Part shown: in pieces, positions 51,491 to 62,214 of the stretch
Layout of the letters: every line of letters starts with the position of its first letter
How positions within the stretch are numbered: position 1 is the first letter of the stretch
Source of the DNA: Thamnaconus septentrionalis
Taxonomy: Eukaryota; Chordata; Actinopteri; Tetraodontiformes; Monacanthidae
Direction of reading: 5' to 3'
Assembly: GCA_009823395.1 (NCBI GenBank)
Contig: CM020513.1
Location: forward strand, 6,223,501 to 6,287,500
Length of the DNA: 64,000 nucleotides
Notes under the pieces: generated by a model
What the model was told of the DNA's origin: nothing
Database searches by the model: none
What the model saw: the letters and a program-made list of their open reading frames with translations, nothing else
Position numbers and translations under genes: made by a program

Positions 51491-51822
51491 AAGATTCAGA
51501 TTTGTAAGGTTTCCCCTTGGAGAAAACTGCAAATCCCAAACTGGGAATTTTGTGTGACTCTACATAAATTTACTTTAAATCTGGAGGTTTGTTTTGAGAG
51601 TTGTTGAATCAGCCACTGGAGGTCGTCGGAGGTGGTGGAAGTCATTTTCAGGCCCTCCTGCTCCTTCCTCCGCAGAACAGGTTTGTGCAAACACCTCTGT
51701 GGGCCGGGGCGCAACATACCTGAGTTAGCGTGGGCGGGGCTTCTCTCCCGCAGTGAGAACAAAAGGCTGCTCTGGCTGTCGGTGCGGCCGAGAGTGACAC
51801 AGTGAACTGCCGGCCGTGGAGG

Positions 51823-53083
51823 ATGGAGGCCACTTCCTGTTTCCTGACCTTGGTCTTCGTCCTGGCCCTACTGTGGTCGCTGGCTGCGGGCGTCCCAACC
51901 AGCGTGTGGGTGGGCGTGACGCTGGCGCAGGCCGCCCTGTTTCCGCTGCTTCCCTCGCCGGCCGGCGCTCTTCTCCTGCTGGGGTGCAGCGCCATCCTGG
52001 CCACTGCAGCCCGGAGGAGCAGAATGGAGGCGGACCTGCTGCCGGCAGCAGGCCGAGCGGTGCTGATCACAGGTGAGTCGCACCGTGAGACACCTGGAGC
52101 TGTTTGGTCCTGCTGCCCTGCAGGCTGCTGCGATGTAGTGGGTTGAGAAGTCTGACAATCAGTGCTCTTTATCTAATAGATAAATGTATGCTTGAACGCT
52201 TTATCTAATAGATAAAGAGTACTAAAGGTTACCAGAGATGACAAAGTATTCACACTCTGTATTGAAGTGAAATACTTATGTTAAAAAAAAATACTCTGAT
52301 AAAAGTAAAAGTACTGATTCAACTCCTATACGCAAGTAAAAGGAATAAAGCAGTTCAGTAAAATAGCACAAATGAAGCCATTGATGGAACAATACATTGG
52401 TTGATAATTTTGCAAAAAAATTCAAAAGGGACGGAATAATCTGGACTGAAGTGACCAGAGGTCAGAGGTCAGAGGTCTTGATGAGAATCAGGATCATTTT
52501 GCTACTTTGTTCCTCTCAATACTGTAGTTTCTTTTTTTCCTTTTTCAACTGCAGCCCAACCAAACTGTGATCAGTCATAGTTCTGACCGGTGAAACATTA
52601 CTGGATGTTGAAACTTACTTATAACTTATTTTTCTCTGTACTGAAAACCTCCTGAACCCCAAAGCCGTGGTACTCCAGAATAATCTCCTGTCTCTAAAAT
52701 GTCCTCCACTTTTATATTCAACTACACAACAGCGAAGTTCAAATGCCCTCCACTTCAAGCAACAACAGCTACCGCACATTCAATGATTTGTGAATTACTT
52801 TTAGGAAGAAATACTCGTAGTACAAACTGCAAGACGCCTGACAAATCTACACAAGTACAGGAACAAAGTATTTGAAACGTTCGACCGCGCCTACCGTCCA
52901 AGGCGCAGACACAAGGAGAAGCTGTTTTCTTCTCCCTCTGATAAGGTGAGATGACGATCGACCCGCGTTCCAAGGTTGTGATTCAGGTTTCGGACACGAG
53001 TTGGCCAAGCGGCTCAGCCGGATGGGCCTGATGGTGTTTGCCGGCGTGCTGGATGCTAACGGCGCCGGAGCTCAGCGGCTGAG

Positions 53084-53118
<35 letters not shown>

Positions 53119-55812
53119 TTCTGCAGGTCCTGCAGCTGGACGTGACCGACAGCGCCCAGGTGGAAGCGGCGCACAGACACATCAGCAGGCAGGTGGCCGA
53201 CAGAGGTGAGCCCTCCCCTCGCCTGACGCGCCCTCCTACCAACCCACCCTCCCTCTTCCCTTCCCCTCCCCTCCCTCAACCCTTTCGCCTCCCTATGGAA
53301 GGTTTGTGGGCTCTGGTGAACAACGCCGGCGTGCTGCTGTGTCCCGTGGATGCTGAGATCCAGCCGCTGGCCGACTACAGGCGCTGCATGGACGTCAACT
53401 TCCTGGCCGCCGTCAGCACGTGTCAGGCCTTCCTCCCCCTGCTGAGGAGGTCAAGAGGTCGCGTGGTCAACATGTCCAGCCTGGCGGGTAAGGGGAAAAG
53501 AAAAGCAGTTGCTCAGACCAAGTTGTTTCCCAGGGTGGTTTAAAGGTCCAGTGTGTAATATTTGGCTTGGTTTATGGTTTTTATAGTGGTTAAATTTCAA
53601 CATACTGCCCATAAACACAGAAAATGAAAGTATGTACTCGCAATACAGTAAAAATAAATTTGGTATTCCAACCCTTAGAATGGTTCTAATAAATATAGAA
53701 GAATATACATAGAGCAACAAGGGTCTTGCTACTAGCTAGCTGCTGCCATCTTGTTTCACCATTGTTTGAGAAAGCCCGTGTGACGGTGGCCTGAATCTGA
53801 AACGCGCTGTCAGGCAGGCTTCCTTAAAATTTTTACACACTGGACATTTAAATAAATCTGGTTCAAATATCAGTTGAACACAAAAAAAAAAAATGTAAAT
53901 AGCCCTTTACTATGTTTCTGACTGGTTCTTGTTCTTCTTAAAATAAATATGGTTCAAATTTATGATGATTGAACGCTAACACACCCTGAGCAAAATGTAT
54001 ATGTCAAAGTGACATGAATGACGTTTTCCTCTGAAATGCAAGCTAGCTTAAGCGTGCTGAGATAGTCGCCACTTGTGTTGAACAAAACTGGTGTAGTTTT
54101 GGATTTTAGGGTTAATTCTTACAATTGACCTATAGAAACCCACAATGAAATTATGTTCAGCAGTGAACAGTTTTTAATTTAACATACAGTGTGATTACTA
54201 ACTGGCTAACAGTATGTTGCTAACACTGTCCAATGCTGTGCGGTGCAGGTGAGGTGCCGATGCCCACGTTCGCTGCCTACGGGGCCTCCAAGGCGGCGCT
54301 GGCTGTCTTCTCCAGGGTCATGAGGCTGGAGCTGTCGCAGTGGGGCGTGGAGGTGGTGCTCATCCAACCAGCCGGCTTCAGAACCAGTAGGTTCACTGAC
54401 CTCGACAAAAACTGCGTTTGCCTGATTTAGTAAATTACATGGATGTATTATAAGAACTGTATACTGGACTGGCAATATGGCGGCGGGACGATTTTTCCCA
54501 GTGGCCACTCGAGGTATTGCAGCAAAAGAAATTCAACGCCTCTAAAACGGCTGAGGACGACTGTGACCTGAAACACGATTCATAACAAATCTTTCTATTG
54601 CAGATTTTTCAGTCATTTCAGCCTCTTAGTCTTTCAGAAAAATTATAAAGGACAGGCATGACGTTATAGGATTCTATGCTGTTGTGTCTCCACTTGTTCT
54701 GATTGGCTGATGCATCCTGATGTATCACGGGAGTTACAACAGCATGGTGTGAAGTGTGCATGATGCCCTATGCGCCCTCCAATGCAATGCAAACACTTTT
54801 TCGGCGTCAGCACTGGGTGAGCAACTACATTCAAATGAATGAGCGGCCATATTGGAGTCTGGAGACCGGGTAAATTACCTCAAAGGGCCTTCAGGAGGCC
54901 ACTGAGACCTCGTCATCCTCAGAATCTGATTCATTTAGAGCCGACCAATCAGCGACCTTCACAGAGGAGGAGCAATTTGTGGTAAACTCTGCCTAGCAAC
55001 ATCACATGACGCTCCTTGCTCCAGTAGGAAGCCTTTTGCGCTGCTACTCAACTAGCGTCCACTGAGAGAGAAGACATCCGATTGGCCGTCTGCTGTAGCA
55101 CTTTCGTCCAATCACCTTCCGGGTTTGTCGAACGGTCCTGCCGCCTGCCCAAGTCATATGGACATGTGAAACAAAGCCAACAGAACTTGGTAAACAGGTT
55201 ATTGTTGGATCATTTTGTTACTATTGTTCATTATTGGAGAATTCTGAAAAGACAAACACCAACGCTAACTTAAAGTAGGAGGGTTAAGTTAGGGCAACTG
55301 AACTTGACCCTTCCACTTTAAGATGACCTGGATAACTGAGTACCTTCATGGACACAATGCTAACGTAGCATCTTAGTTTCGTTCTTCTTCAATTGTGACA
55401 AAACAAATTTACGTCTTCTGAGTGGCCATTCTCCCCCCCCCCCTCTCCACCCCTCGCCCTGCCCTTCTTGTCAGACATCTTCGGCGATGCCGGCGACGTG
55501 GCCCGCCACCGGGAGCGGCTCCTGGCCGTCGCCTCCCCGGCAGTGCGAGAGGACTACGGCGAGGCGTACCTCTCGGCGCTGCCGAGCACGCTGACCAGCT
55601 CGGCCCAGCAGGTGGCACCGGACTTGTCCCCGGTGATAGACGCCATGCAGGACGCCCTGCTGGCCGCTCGGCCCCGCCCCCTGTACACGCCGGGCCAGAT
55701 GGCGTGGCTGCTCCCCACGCTGCAGCGCTGCTGCCCCGCCCCCCTGGTGGAAGCCCTCATTACCATAATCGTGATGCGCCCCTGTAGACCCGCCGGCCTT
55801 GGGAAGAACTGA
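51823..55812 (+). CDS. hsd17b2: 17-beta-hydroxysteroid dehydrogenase type 2-like SDR, 5 exons, 380 aa
   Basis: Exons: 51823-52072, 52975-53205, 53302-53487, 54249-54386, 55475-55812. The start is the first ATG in a GGAGGATGG context; the N-terminus is hydrophobic and fits membrane anchors. The classical short-chain dehydrogenase core is intact: TGCDSGFG (83-90) binds NAD(P), NNAG at 167-170, catalytic Ser in NMSS (219/220), and Y233-x-x-x-K237. IQPAGFRTN follows. I placed the exon 2 start at 52975 because only that acceptor restores the glycine motif; the AG 12 bp downstream would delete it. A run of 10 glutamines (53088-53117) is inserted in a surface loop. Known role: HSD17B2 oxidises estradiol and testosterone to weaker ketosteroids in the endoplasmic reticulum. 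The alternative is 11-beta-HSD2; the FRTNIFG segment and the adjacent mphosph6 (neighbours in human) favour HSD17B2. Confidence 0.82.
52235..52890 (+). mobile_element. Dispersed repeat family B, hsd17b2 copy
   Basis: Holds AAAAGTAAAAGTACTGATTC, CAATACATTGGTTGATAATTTTG and, near the right end, CACAAGTACAGGAACAAAGTATTTG. The first two match, reversed, the sequence at 14000-14215. It occupies most of the intron before exon 2. A GGTCAGA run lies inside at about 52463-52483. Confidence 0.6.
53536..54150 (+). mobile_element. Dispersed repeat family D, copy 2
   Basis: Begins AAAGGTCCAGTGTGTAATATTTGG, a sequence common at the start of a percomorph repeat, and continues through the family D blocks seen at 51280-51490. 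It lies in hsd17b2 intron 3. Confidence 0.65.
54436..54890 (+). mobile_element. Dispersed repeat family A, copy 3
   Basis: Starts ATGGATGTATTATAAGAACT, then GACTGGCAATATGGCGGCGGG, GTGGCCACTCGAGGTATTGC and GATGCATCCTGATGTATC. The longest of the three copies, in hsd17b2 intron 4, same strand as the copy at 6481. Confidence 0.75.
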
Positions 55813-55929
55813 GGATCCATGGAAATGGGTCCCACGGAGGCTCCCACAGGATCAGGCAACACATCCGCCTAAATCCTTTAAAAAAAAACAGATTCCCTGT
55901 ATTTTTTCCATTTTTTACCAATTCTGACA

Positions 55930-55935
55930 AATAAA
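55930..55935 (+). promoter_or_regulatory. Poly(A) signal of hsd17b2
   Basis: AATAAA 118 bp after the stop, the first canonical signal. Confidence 0.7.
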
Positions 55936-56672
55936 ACTCTTCTTAACAAACCTGTATTGTCTCTAATTATATTATAGCCAAAAAAAAACCACAAACGGTC
56001 TTTTTAAAGTGGCTTCCAACTTGGAAAAAAGTTTTCATCATTCTGCACATGCTGGATTAAAAATCGCAGCATCACAAAGATATCTAATTTAAAAACAAAA
56101 AAAAACAAAAAAAACAAACAGGATGTGTCACACCTAATCAGATACAAAAGACCAAATCCGTGTAAATAATTGTCTTCTGAAATATAAGCTAGTTTGTGTG
56201 CTGAGCTCGCTACCGCTTGTGTTCAACAAAACTGGTGTGGTTTTGAATTTAAGGGTTAAATTTTTTAGAATTGGCCAAAAGAAAACCACATGGAAACAAG
56301 ACTCAGCACCGAGTCCTCACCCGTGGATTTTTAAGGTTTTTTTTCTACTTTGACGGCTGCCAACTTGGAAAACCTGGTTCCAAAGTTGAACATTTGAAAT
56401 CCGGTTGAAAGCGAAGAGACAAACCTGCGATGGCACTTTTCCCTACAGAGATTTGAACGAGGCGGCACAATACAGTCAACTGTGCTTTAATAAAGTTCTC
56501 ATCATTCTGCACACGCTGGATTAAAAATCACAGCATCATAAAGATACATATTTTTAAAAAAAACCAAACAGGATGTATAACATCCAATCAGATACAAAAT
56601 ACCAAACACGCTGCTCTGACAGCATTTGTGGAAAAAAAAAGAAGCATTTTGACGTTAAAAACGGAGGCGGTC
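55936..56672. other. Spacer between convergent hsd17b2 and mphosph6
   Basis: No gene. Contains a partial family D copy (about 56165-56310), and two related blocks, CATTCTGCACATGCTGGATTAAAAATC at about 56039 and its near copy at about 56502, so the spacer holds an internal duplication about 460 bp apart. TTTAAT at 56486-56491 is ATTAAA on the minus strand and could end mphosph6. Confidence 0.5.
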
Positions 56673-56879
56673 TCAGTCTTGAGGTTTCAGGAAGGCTCTC
56701 TTGGTGCCGCCGCTCGCCGTGTTCTGGTTGACGTCATCGCCGTCATCATTGTCTCTGTCGCGTTTCTTTGCAAATTTCTTCTTCACGCTCGCGATGAAAC
56801 TCTCGTACCTGGAGAGGAGGAGGAGGAGGAGACGTCAGAGAGAGAGAGAGGGCGAGAGAGAGAGAGGGGGAGAGAGAGA

Positions 56880-56948
<69 letters not shown>

Positions 56949-58647
56949 AGAGAGAGAGAGAGAGAGAGACGCCACGATTCAAATCGGGCCATTTCTGGGA
57001 AAATCCCAATGAAGCTACCCCTTATTTTAAATCAGGTTCAGTTATTCATTATAAATAATTAACTAGGATAATGGTATATATATATATTTCCATATGTATT
57101 ATTCTTTACTTATATTGGGAGAAAAGGGTGAAAAAAGTAACTTGTTTTCTTGTCTGTTTTAATCATTTTGCTTCCTTCAATTTTCTTTCTGTCTTATTTT
57201 ATGTAAAAGAATTGCTTAATAGCAGTTAGGAAGCATTGTTAAATTTGCATAATCAAAATAAACAGAAGGCGTCGCTACCTCTGAGCCATGTCTTCGTCCG
57301 TGACGTCCGTTTGCATCCGGCCGATCTCCTCCACAGTCTCCTCCTCCTTCTCCTCCTTGTCTTTTGGATTCATCAGAACCATCAGTTTCTGGGAGGGGAG
57401 GGGGGGAAATAGTGAGAGAGAAAAAAAAACAGAATTGTGGACTTTAGATTCAAGAGAAAAAAACAAACAAAAAACACCTTTGAGAGACATTACTGATATC
57501 CAATTTATGAGATGAGATTTTTCAAGATTTGTCGTGTCCTCTCAAAAACCAAAAAGCAAGATGGATAAATCGAGAACTAGAACTAACCTCGACTTCTGGA
57601 TTGAAACCTTTGAAGGAGAAGCGTCCGTATCGCAGGTCCTCACACGGAACAAAACTCTTCTCCTCCATAATCAGGTTTCTGATCGAAACGCAGTAAAAAA
57701 AAACAACAATAGTCTCAACGTTTTTCAAAGTTTAACAAAAGAATATTGTTACAGATGAAATGTACTTGGATAAAGTGCCACAACAAGCTCTTCTAATGTT
57801 ATTACGCAGCACATTAAAACTTAACAAAACAAAGAGACATATTCTAAGATTATCCGCAACACCGAGCGGAGTTTATCAGAATGAAGGACGCAGTTTAGTC
57901 AAACATGGAGCTTCTCAACAGGCTTCTCTCGCTCTCTCTCTCTCTCTGGCCGTGTGCGTTCCAACACTCACTCCTTGGCCTTGAGCTCCGGCAGGTCCAG
58001 ATACCAGTGTTCATCACTGATGATCCTCTTCTCGTCCTCCTCCAGCTGCTTCTTGGTCTCTGCGTCCAGGCCTCTCTGCATGAACTGAGCAGGGGAGACA
58101 ACAACACGACACAAACATAAGGAACATTTTCAACCAAAAGCAGCACCATATAGAACATTCTCATCCAGCAGCAGCAGCAGCATCATAAAGAACATTTTCA
58201 ACCACCAGCACAATCAGGTAGAAAGTTTTGCATCCTTCAGGATGTGACAATCACTAGGACTTTAATTTTAAAAGTAATATTGAGCCGGCAGCATCAGTAC
58301 GGCCTCGACAGGACATCCTCCAGCATCGTAAAAGATTAACCTTCATTATTTTTTTTTTTACTAATAATGCGCCTTTAGTTGTCTGGCATAGGAGCCGAAG
58401 TGAACACTGTGATCACACGTGCAATTTTAAAGTCACAACATGAAGCTTGGACGTCACTAACGACCCCGAACGGGCCGGAAGCCGCTAAAACAGCAATTTT
58501 CCCAACGAAGCTTCGGTCGTCGGGGGGTCGGGGGAGCTCCGAGCTTAGCTAGCAAACAGCCTGCAGGCTGCGCAGCGGAGCGGGTTCGTGTCGACTCACC
58601 TTCATGCGGAGCAGGTTTTTGGACAGTTTCACCGAGTCGTTCGACAT
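56673..58647 (-). CDS. mphosph6: M-phase phosphoprotein 6, 5 exons, 165 aa
   Basis: Exons in transcript order: 58600-58647, 57972-58084, 57588-57678, 57279-57388, 56673-56808. The stop is at 56673-56675 and phases close. The product opens [20 protein letters not shown], continues with [17 protein letters not shown] and [14 protein letters not shown], has an acidic E/K-rich stretch around 95-115, then [11 protein letters not shown] and a basic [10 protein letters not shown] block, and ends FLKPQD, all as in human MPHOSPH6 (160 aa). Known role: nuclear exosome-associated RNA-binding cofactor needed for 3' processing of 5.8S rRNA, phosphorylated in mitosis. The acidic stretch in exon 4 and the exon 5 linker look a few residues longer than in mammals. 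Convergent with hsd17b2, which is also its neighbour in human. Confidence 0.95.
56836..56970. repeat. (GA)n microsatellite
   Basis: Purine tract of GA units with GGGG interruptions in mphosph6 intron 4. The homopurine-homopyrimidine composition can form triplex DNA. Confidence 0.95.
58085..58440. other. mphosph6 intron 1, distal part
   Basis: No exon. Repeats of the phrase AACATTTTCAACCA and AGCAGCAGCAGCA occur at 58122-58205, a small imperfect duplication. Confidence 0.5.
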
Positions 58648-59176
58648 CGTCGCGGTAGGACAACAACCGAAAGCACCGCTAGACTAAACAACAACCGGCA
58701 CGCATGCGAAACATACGAGGCACGCACGAGCAGCAAGCAACTCAGGCCGAAGGAATCGAGTGCGGAGCAGTTAGCAGTCTGGCTAATCGACCTTTGAAAG
58801 ATTCGATGGTCGACATGCCCAGTGTTTTACGGGAATGACCGGGTTGCGCAGTAATGGAATATCTGACATGATCTTTGATTGTGTTTACTTTTAAAATAGC
58901 AGACTTTCAAAAAACAAACTTGTTTTTCGTTTTGTAAAGTACTTCTTTATGTTGACAAAGTAAATGTATGTATATATATATTTTAAGTTGACTGAGTAGG
59001 TAAGCAAACGTGGCAAAAAAAACCGGTTGATATTGAGAGACAAGGATACGCTTGACTTGCTGTGAATGCAGGGCACACCTGCCTTGCTGGCACAGCGAGG
59101 CATGTTGGGAAATATCTGTTGTGTTGAAACGCAGTTTGTCTGTTGACCAAGCAGTGCACAAAATTGAGTTCTGTTT

Positions 59177-59253
<77 letters not shown>

Positions 59254-59472
59254 AAAACCAAACCAAAAAACAAAACATTTTTTCACTTCAGCAGTGGTTC
59301 AGCGTGTCAAACAGTGGTCTGGTATTTCACCCGTCACTCTGACACTTTTTGATAACTACGATGTGAACAAAAAACAGAATTACTTCAGGCACTGCATGAC
59401 ATTTAACATTTAATTTGGAGAGGACAAAACATTTGATCAACACAAATTTTACAGTTACTGACAGGTGAAACA
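58648..59472. other. Spacer upstream of mphosph6 with a CA array
   Basis: A CpG-rich block at 58648-58760 is the likely mphosph6 promoter; the rest is AT-rich with the CA array listed separately and no gene. Confidence 0.5.
59178..59252. repeat. (CA)n microsatellite
   Basis: About 37 uninterrupted units. Confidence 0.98.
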
Positions 59473-59478
59473 TTTATT
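59473..59478 (-). promoter_or_regulatory. Candidate poly(A) signal of the snx20-like gene
   Basis: TTTATT on the + strand is AATAAA on the gene strand, about 335 bp after the stop. Confidence 0.45.
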
Positions 59479-59812
59479 TGTTTGTATAGGGGTCAGAGTT
59501 TTAAAGATCACATATTCTGCCCACGTTCTTATTTAATTTTTTTTTTTTTTCCATTTTAAATCCTGGAGTCTGTGGAGCAGCTTTGTTTAATTAATCATCC
59601 TGCAAAATATCCAGAAAAGTGCGGCCTCCTGTGTGTTGGATCTTCAATATGTCGGGAAGGGGACCAAAACAAGGCAGTCTGAGCTGGTAGAGGGGTCAAT
59701 GACCTTTGTGATCTTTGTTTTTTTGCACACGGAAAATATACAAGGAAAATATGAATTTTGCTCATTTCTGCTGAGTTGACAGACTTGGCGGATGTCAGGG
59801 ACCGGCTGGGAC

Positions 59813-62053
59813 TCAGGTGAACTTCTGCACCACCACCTCCTTCAGGGAGCGCTGGGACACCTCCCCTCGCTCGGCGTCCCTCAGGACCGTCAGCTCCTGC
59901 TGCAGCTGAGCCACTGGTCGTCCCAGCTGGTAGCCCAGGTTCACCAGCAGCTCCAGCAGCGCCGCCCGGTACTCCTTCAGCCCGTAGCGCCTCACTGGCG
60001 GCATCGCCCTCTGTGCGGCGGCAAAGGCGGCCTGCGGGTCGTCCAGGTCGCGGTGGCAGACGGCCAGAGCGGCCAGCGTGGGCACAGTCAGCGTGGCCCC
60101 CTGCCACGGCAACAGCTTCTCCTGGACCTCCAGGACCTCCTGCAGCTGCAGCAGCGCCAGCGGGAACTGGCCGGCCCTGAGCAGGCTGTGGGCCCGACGC
60201 TGCTCCGGCTCGGTGAAGAAGGCGGCGAACAGCGAGCTGCGGCGTACGCAGCGCACCGCGTAGAGCCCCGCCAGGTAGTCCTGCAGCGACAGGCGGCGCT
60301 CGGCGATGCTCTCTGCGTTGAAGTTGCCCGTGAGGAGTTTGGGCGGCAGCTCCACGTCCTCCAGCTCCTCCCGGAAGTCTTGCAGCAGCCGCTGGTGGAA
60401 GTGGAGGAAGTCGCTGTAGCGCCGCGCCACGGACACGCGGCGGGAGTCGAAGCTGCCCGAGCGCATCACCACCACCTCGTACACCTGGAGGCAGCCGCGG
60501 GGGAGAGAGAACAGGAAGAGCGCAGCGCAGGAGCTGTTGTAACGTGGCGGCGTGATGAACTAATAATCAAGTCATGACCAAAATCAATCAGTCAATCAAT
60601 CAACCCACCAACCAACCCACCTACCGATCAACAGACCCACCAACAAACCCACCAACCAACCCACGAACAAACCAATCCACAAACCAACCCACCACCCACC
60701 GATCAACCGACCTACCAACAAACCAATCAATCAATCACTGTAACACTGGTTACAGAGAGCACACAAATCCTCTATTCTTGAAGTCGAACTCATTGAAACT
60801 CATTGACCCGGTTCATTGTCGAACAGCACAAATTAGGTATAGAGCAACAAACAACTTACTCCCAGGAAATATTCAAAAACTGTTTTTTCAAAGAGAAGGG
60901 GGATATAATCTGAGGGGGGAACTGAATTTAAAACATCTCTACGCTCGCACAACGGTAAAAACCTTCCGTTTGTCTATATGCGGAGTGAATCTGTGGAACA
61001 GACTGTCGAGGGAGCTAAGACGATGTTCAAGCATGAGCAAGTTCAAACAGCAGTACAAGCACATGGTATTTACAAGGCATAGGGAAGAAGAAGGGTGTGA
61101 CAAACACTAAGGTTGTCACAATTGTTTACGGTTATCTATTTTACTTGATGATGATGACGATGACTTATTGGTTTATTTTTATTTATTTTGTTTTTTCACC
61201 ATGTTGGCACTTTGTCATAATGTTTGCTAGTATATGATTTAAAAAGAAAGAGAAAATGAAAAAAAAGGGACGGGGGAAGCGGGACTGCACATGGAAATGT
61301 AACTGACGGATGAGTGCGAAGGGGTAGGACTAGATAAGCTATTGCTTCTTCCTGCTTCCTTCTTGTCGTTTGTATTTTGTATGTAGCACATGTTCGAAAT
61401 AAATCAAATCAAATCAATCAATCAATCAATCAACTTTTTTGTAACGCAGTAAATCACAACCAAAGGCCTCTCAAAGCTCTTTCCACAATCAATAATGATG
61501 AAAATAATGTTTTCTACTAATAAAACTATTGTGTGTTATCAACAGAAACACAATAGTTTCTATTACTGAAGAGGTCGCTTGATCCATTGTTGTCTAAATC
61601 CCCCCCCCCAGCATCTTACCACATATTTGGAGAGCTTGTCCTCGACGACTCTGGTGGAGGAGATTTCAAAGAGCAGCCTGCAGGGGCGCTGTTGCCGCTT
61701 CAGCATCCTCCAGTTCTGCTGCAGCTCCTTGGTGGTGAGACCCGAACAACCCACTGACTCGCCTGTGCGGGAGAAGGTCAGATCTAAAACATGGAGTTCT
61801 TCAGAGAATGATTTGTTTTTGGCGTTTACTGTAGTTTTTTTAAAAATGTTGTGTACTGCTAAAACCACAGAGGCCCCGCTTGAAGAGACCCAGACCGCCC
61901 AAGAAGCCAGTGAACAGACAGTGAAACCTGGAGGATGTGACGCCGGGGTCACATCAACTCAGTTTGGAGGTAAAAAAAAGGAGAAGAAAAAGAACCTGCA
62001 TGGTGAGTCCCGCCGAGCTCCCCGGCGCCCTCCAGTAGTTCTGCTTCGGCCAT
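59813..62053 (-). CDS. snx20: PX-domain sorting nexin, SNX20-like, 3 exons, 290 aa
   Basis: Exons: 61996-62053 (start ATG in a GCTGCCATGGCC context), 61620-61762, 59813-60484. The first exon encodes an acidic leader (MAEAELLEGAGELGG) and its single-base overhang matches the phase of exon 2; its donor (CAG/GTTCTT) is weak, so exon 1 is less certain than the rest. The PX domain starts near RLLFEISSTRVVEDKLSKYV and includes the phosphoinositide-binding RRYSDFLHFHQ and PPKLLTGNFNAESIAERR. The C-terminal half is the SNX20/21-type helical repeat region (LRAGQFPLALLQLQEVLEVQ). Known: SNX20 binds PI3P on endosomes and sorts PSGL-1; SNX21 is the close paralogue. FREELEDVELP and LTGNF resemble SNX20 more. 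Intron 2 carries a LINE remnant. Length is somewhat below human SNX20 (316). Confidence 0.85.
60575..60745. repeat. (CAAT)n / (CCAA)n degenerate tetranucleotide tract
   Basis: AATC units grade into CCAACCCA-type units and back to AATC, in intron 2 of the snx20-like gene, directly before a LINE remnant. Confidence 0.85.
60746..61415 (+). mobile_element. LINE remnant: C-terminal end of a reverse-transcriptase ORF plus 3' tail
   Basis: An open frame at 60746-61110 encodes the stretch after the reverse-transcriptase domain of a fish jockey/Rex-like non-LTR retrotransposon (YRATNNLLPGNIQKLF, EGGYNLRGELNLK, ICGVNLWNRLS). The polymerase motifs are absent, so this is a 5'-truncated copy. It ends with AATAAATCAAATCAAATC and an AATC tandem tail at 61398-61432. 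It is inserted opposite to the transcription of its host gene. Confidence 0.75.
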
Positions 62054-62179
62054 GGCAGCCCGTGAAGACTCTCCGGGTCTCAACTGGCGGCTCTGCCCAC
62101 CTCAGCCAAGCCTGGTCGTCCTCCAGCCGGGAGTTCGGAAAAACTCACAGAACTCACAAATCCATCGGTCTGAACAACA

Positions 62180-62214
<35 letters not shown>

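Noticed and set aside
52987..53205. Exon 2 of hsd17b2 starting after the CAG at 52986
   Set aside because: As the main form it would lose the TGxxxGxG cofactor motif; the acceptor at 52974 restores it in frame. It is kept only as an alternative-splicing candidate.
51823..55812. Assignment as 11-beta-hydroxysteroid dehydrogenase 2
   Set aside because: TGCDSGFG also fits that enzyme, but the sequence around FRTNIFG and the neighbour mphosph6 fit HSD17B2 better. The choice is not certain.
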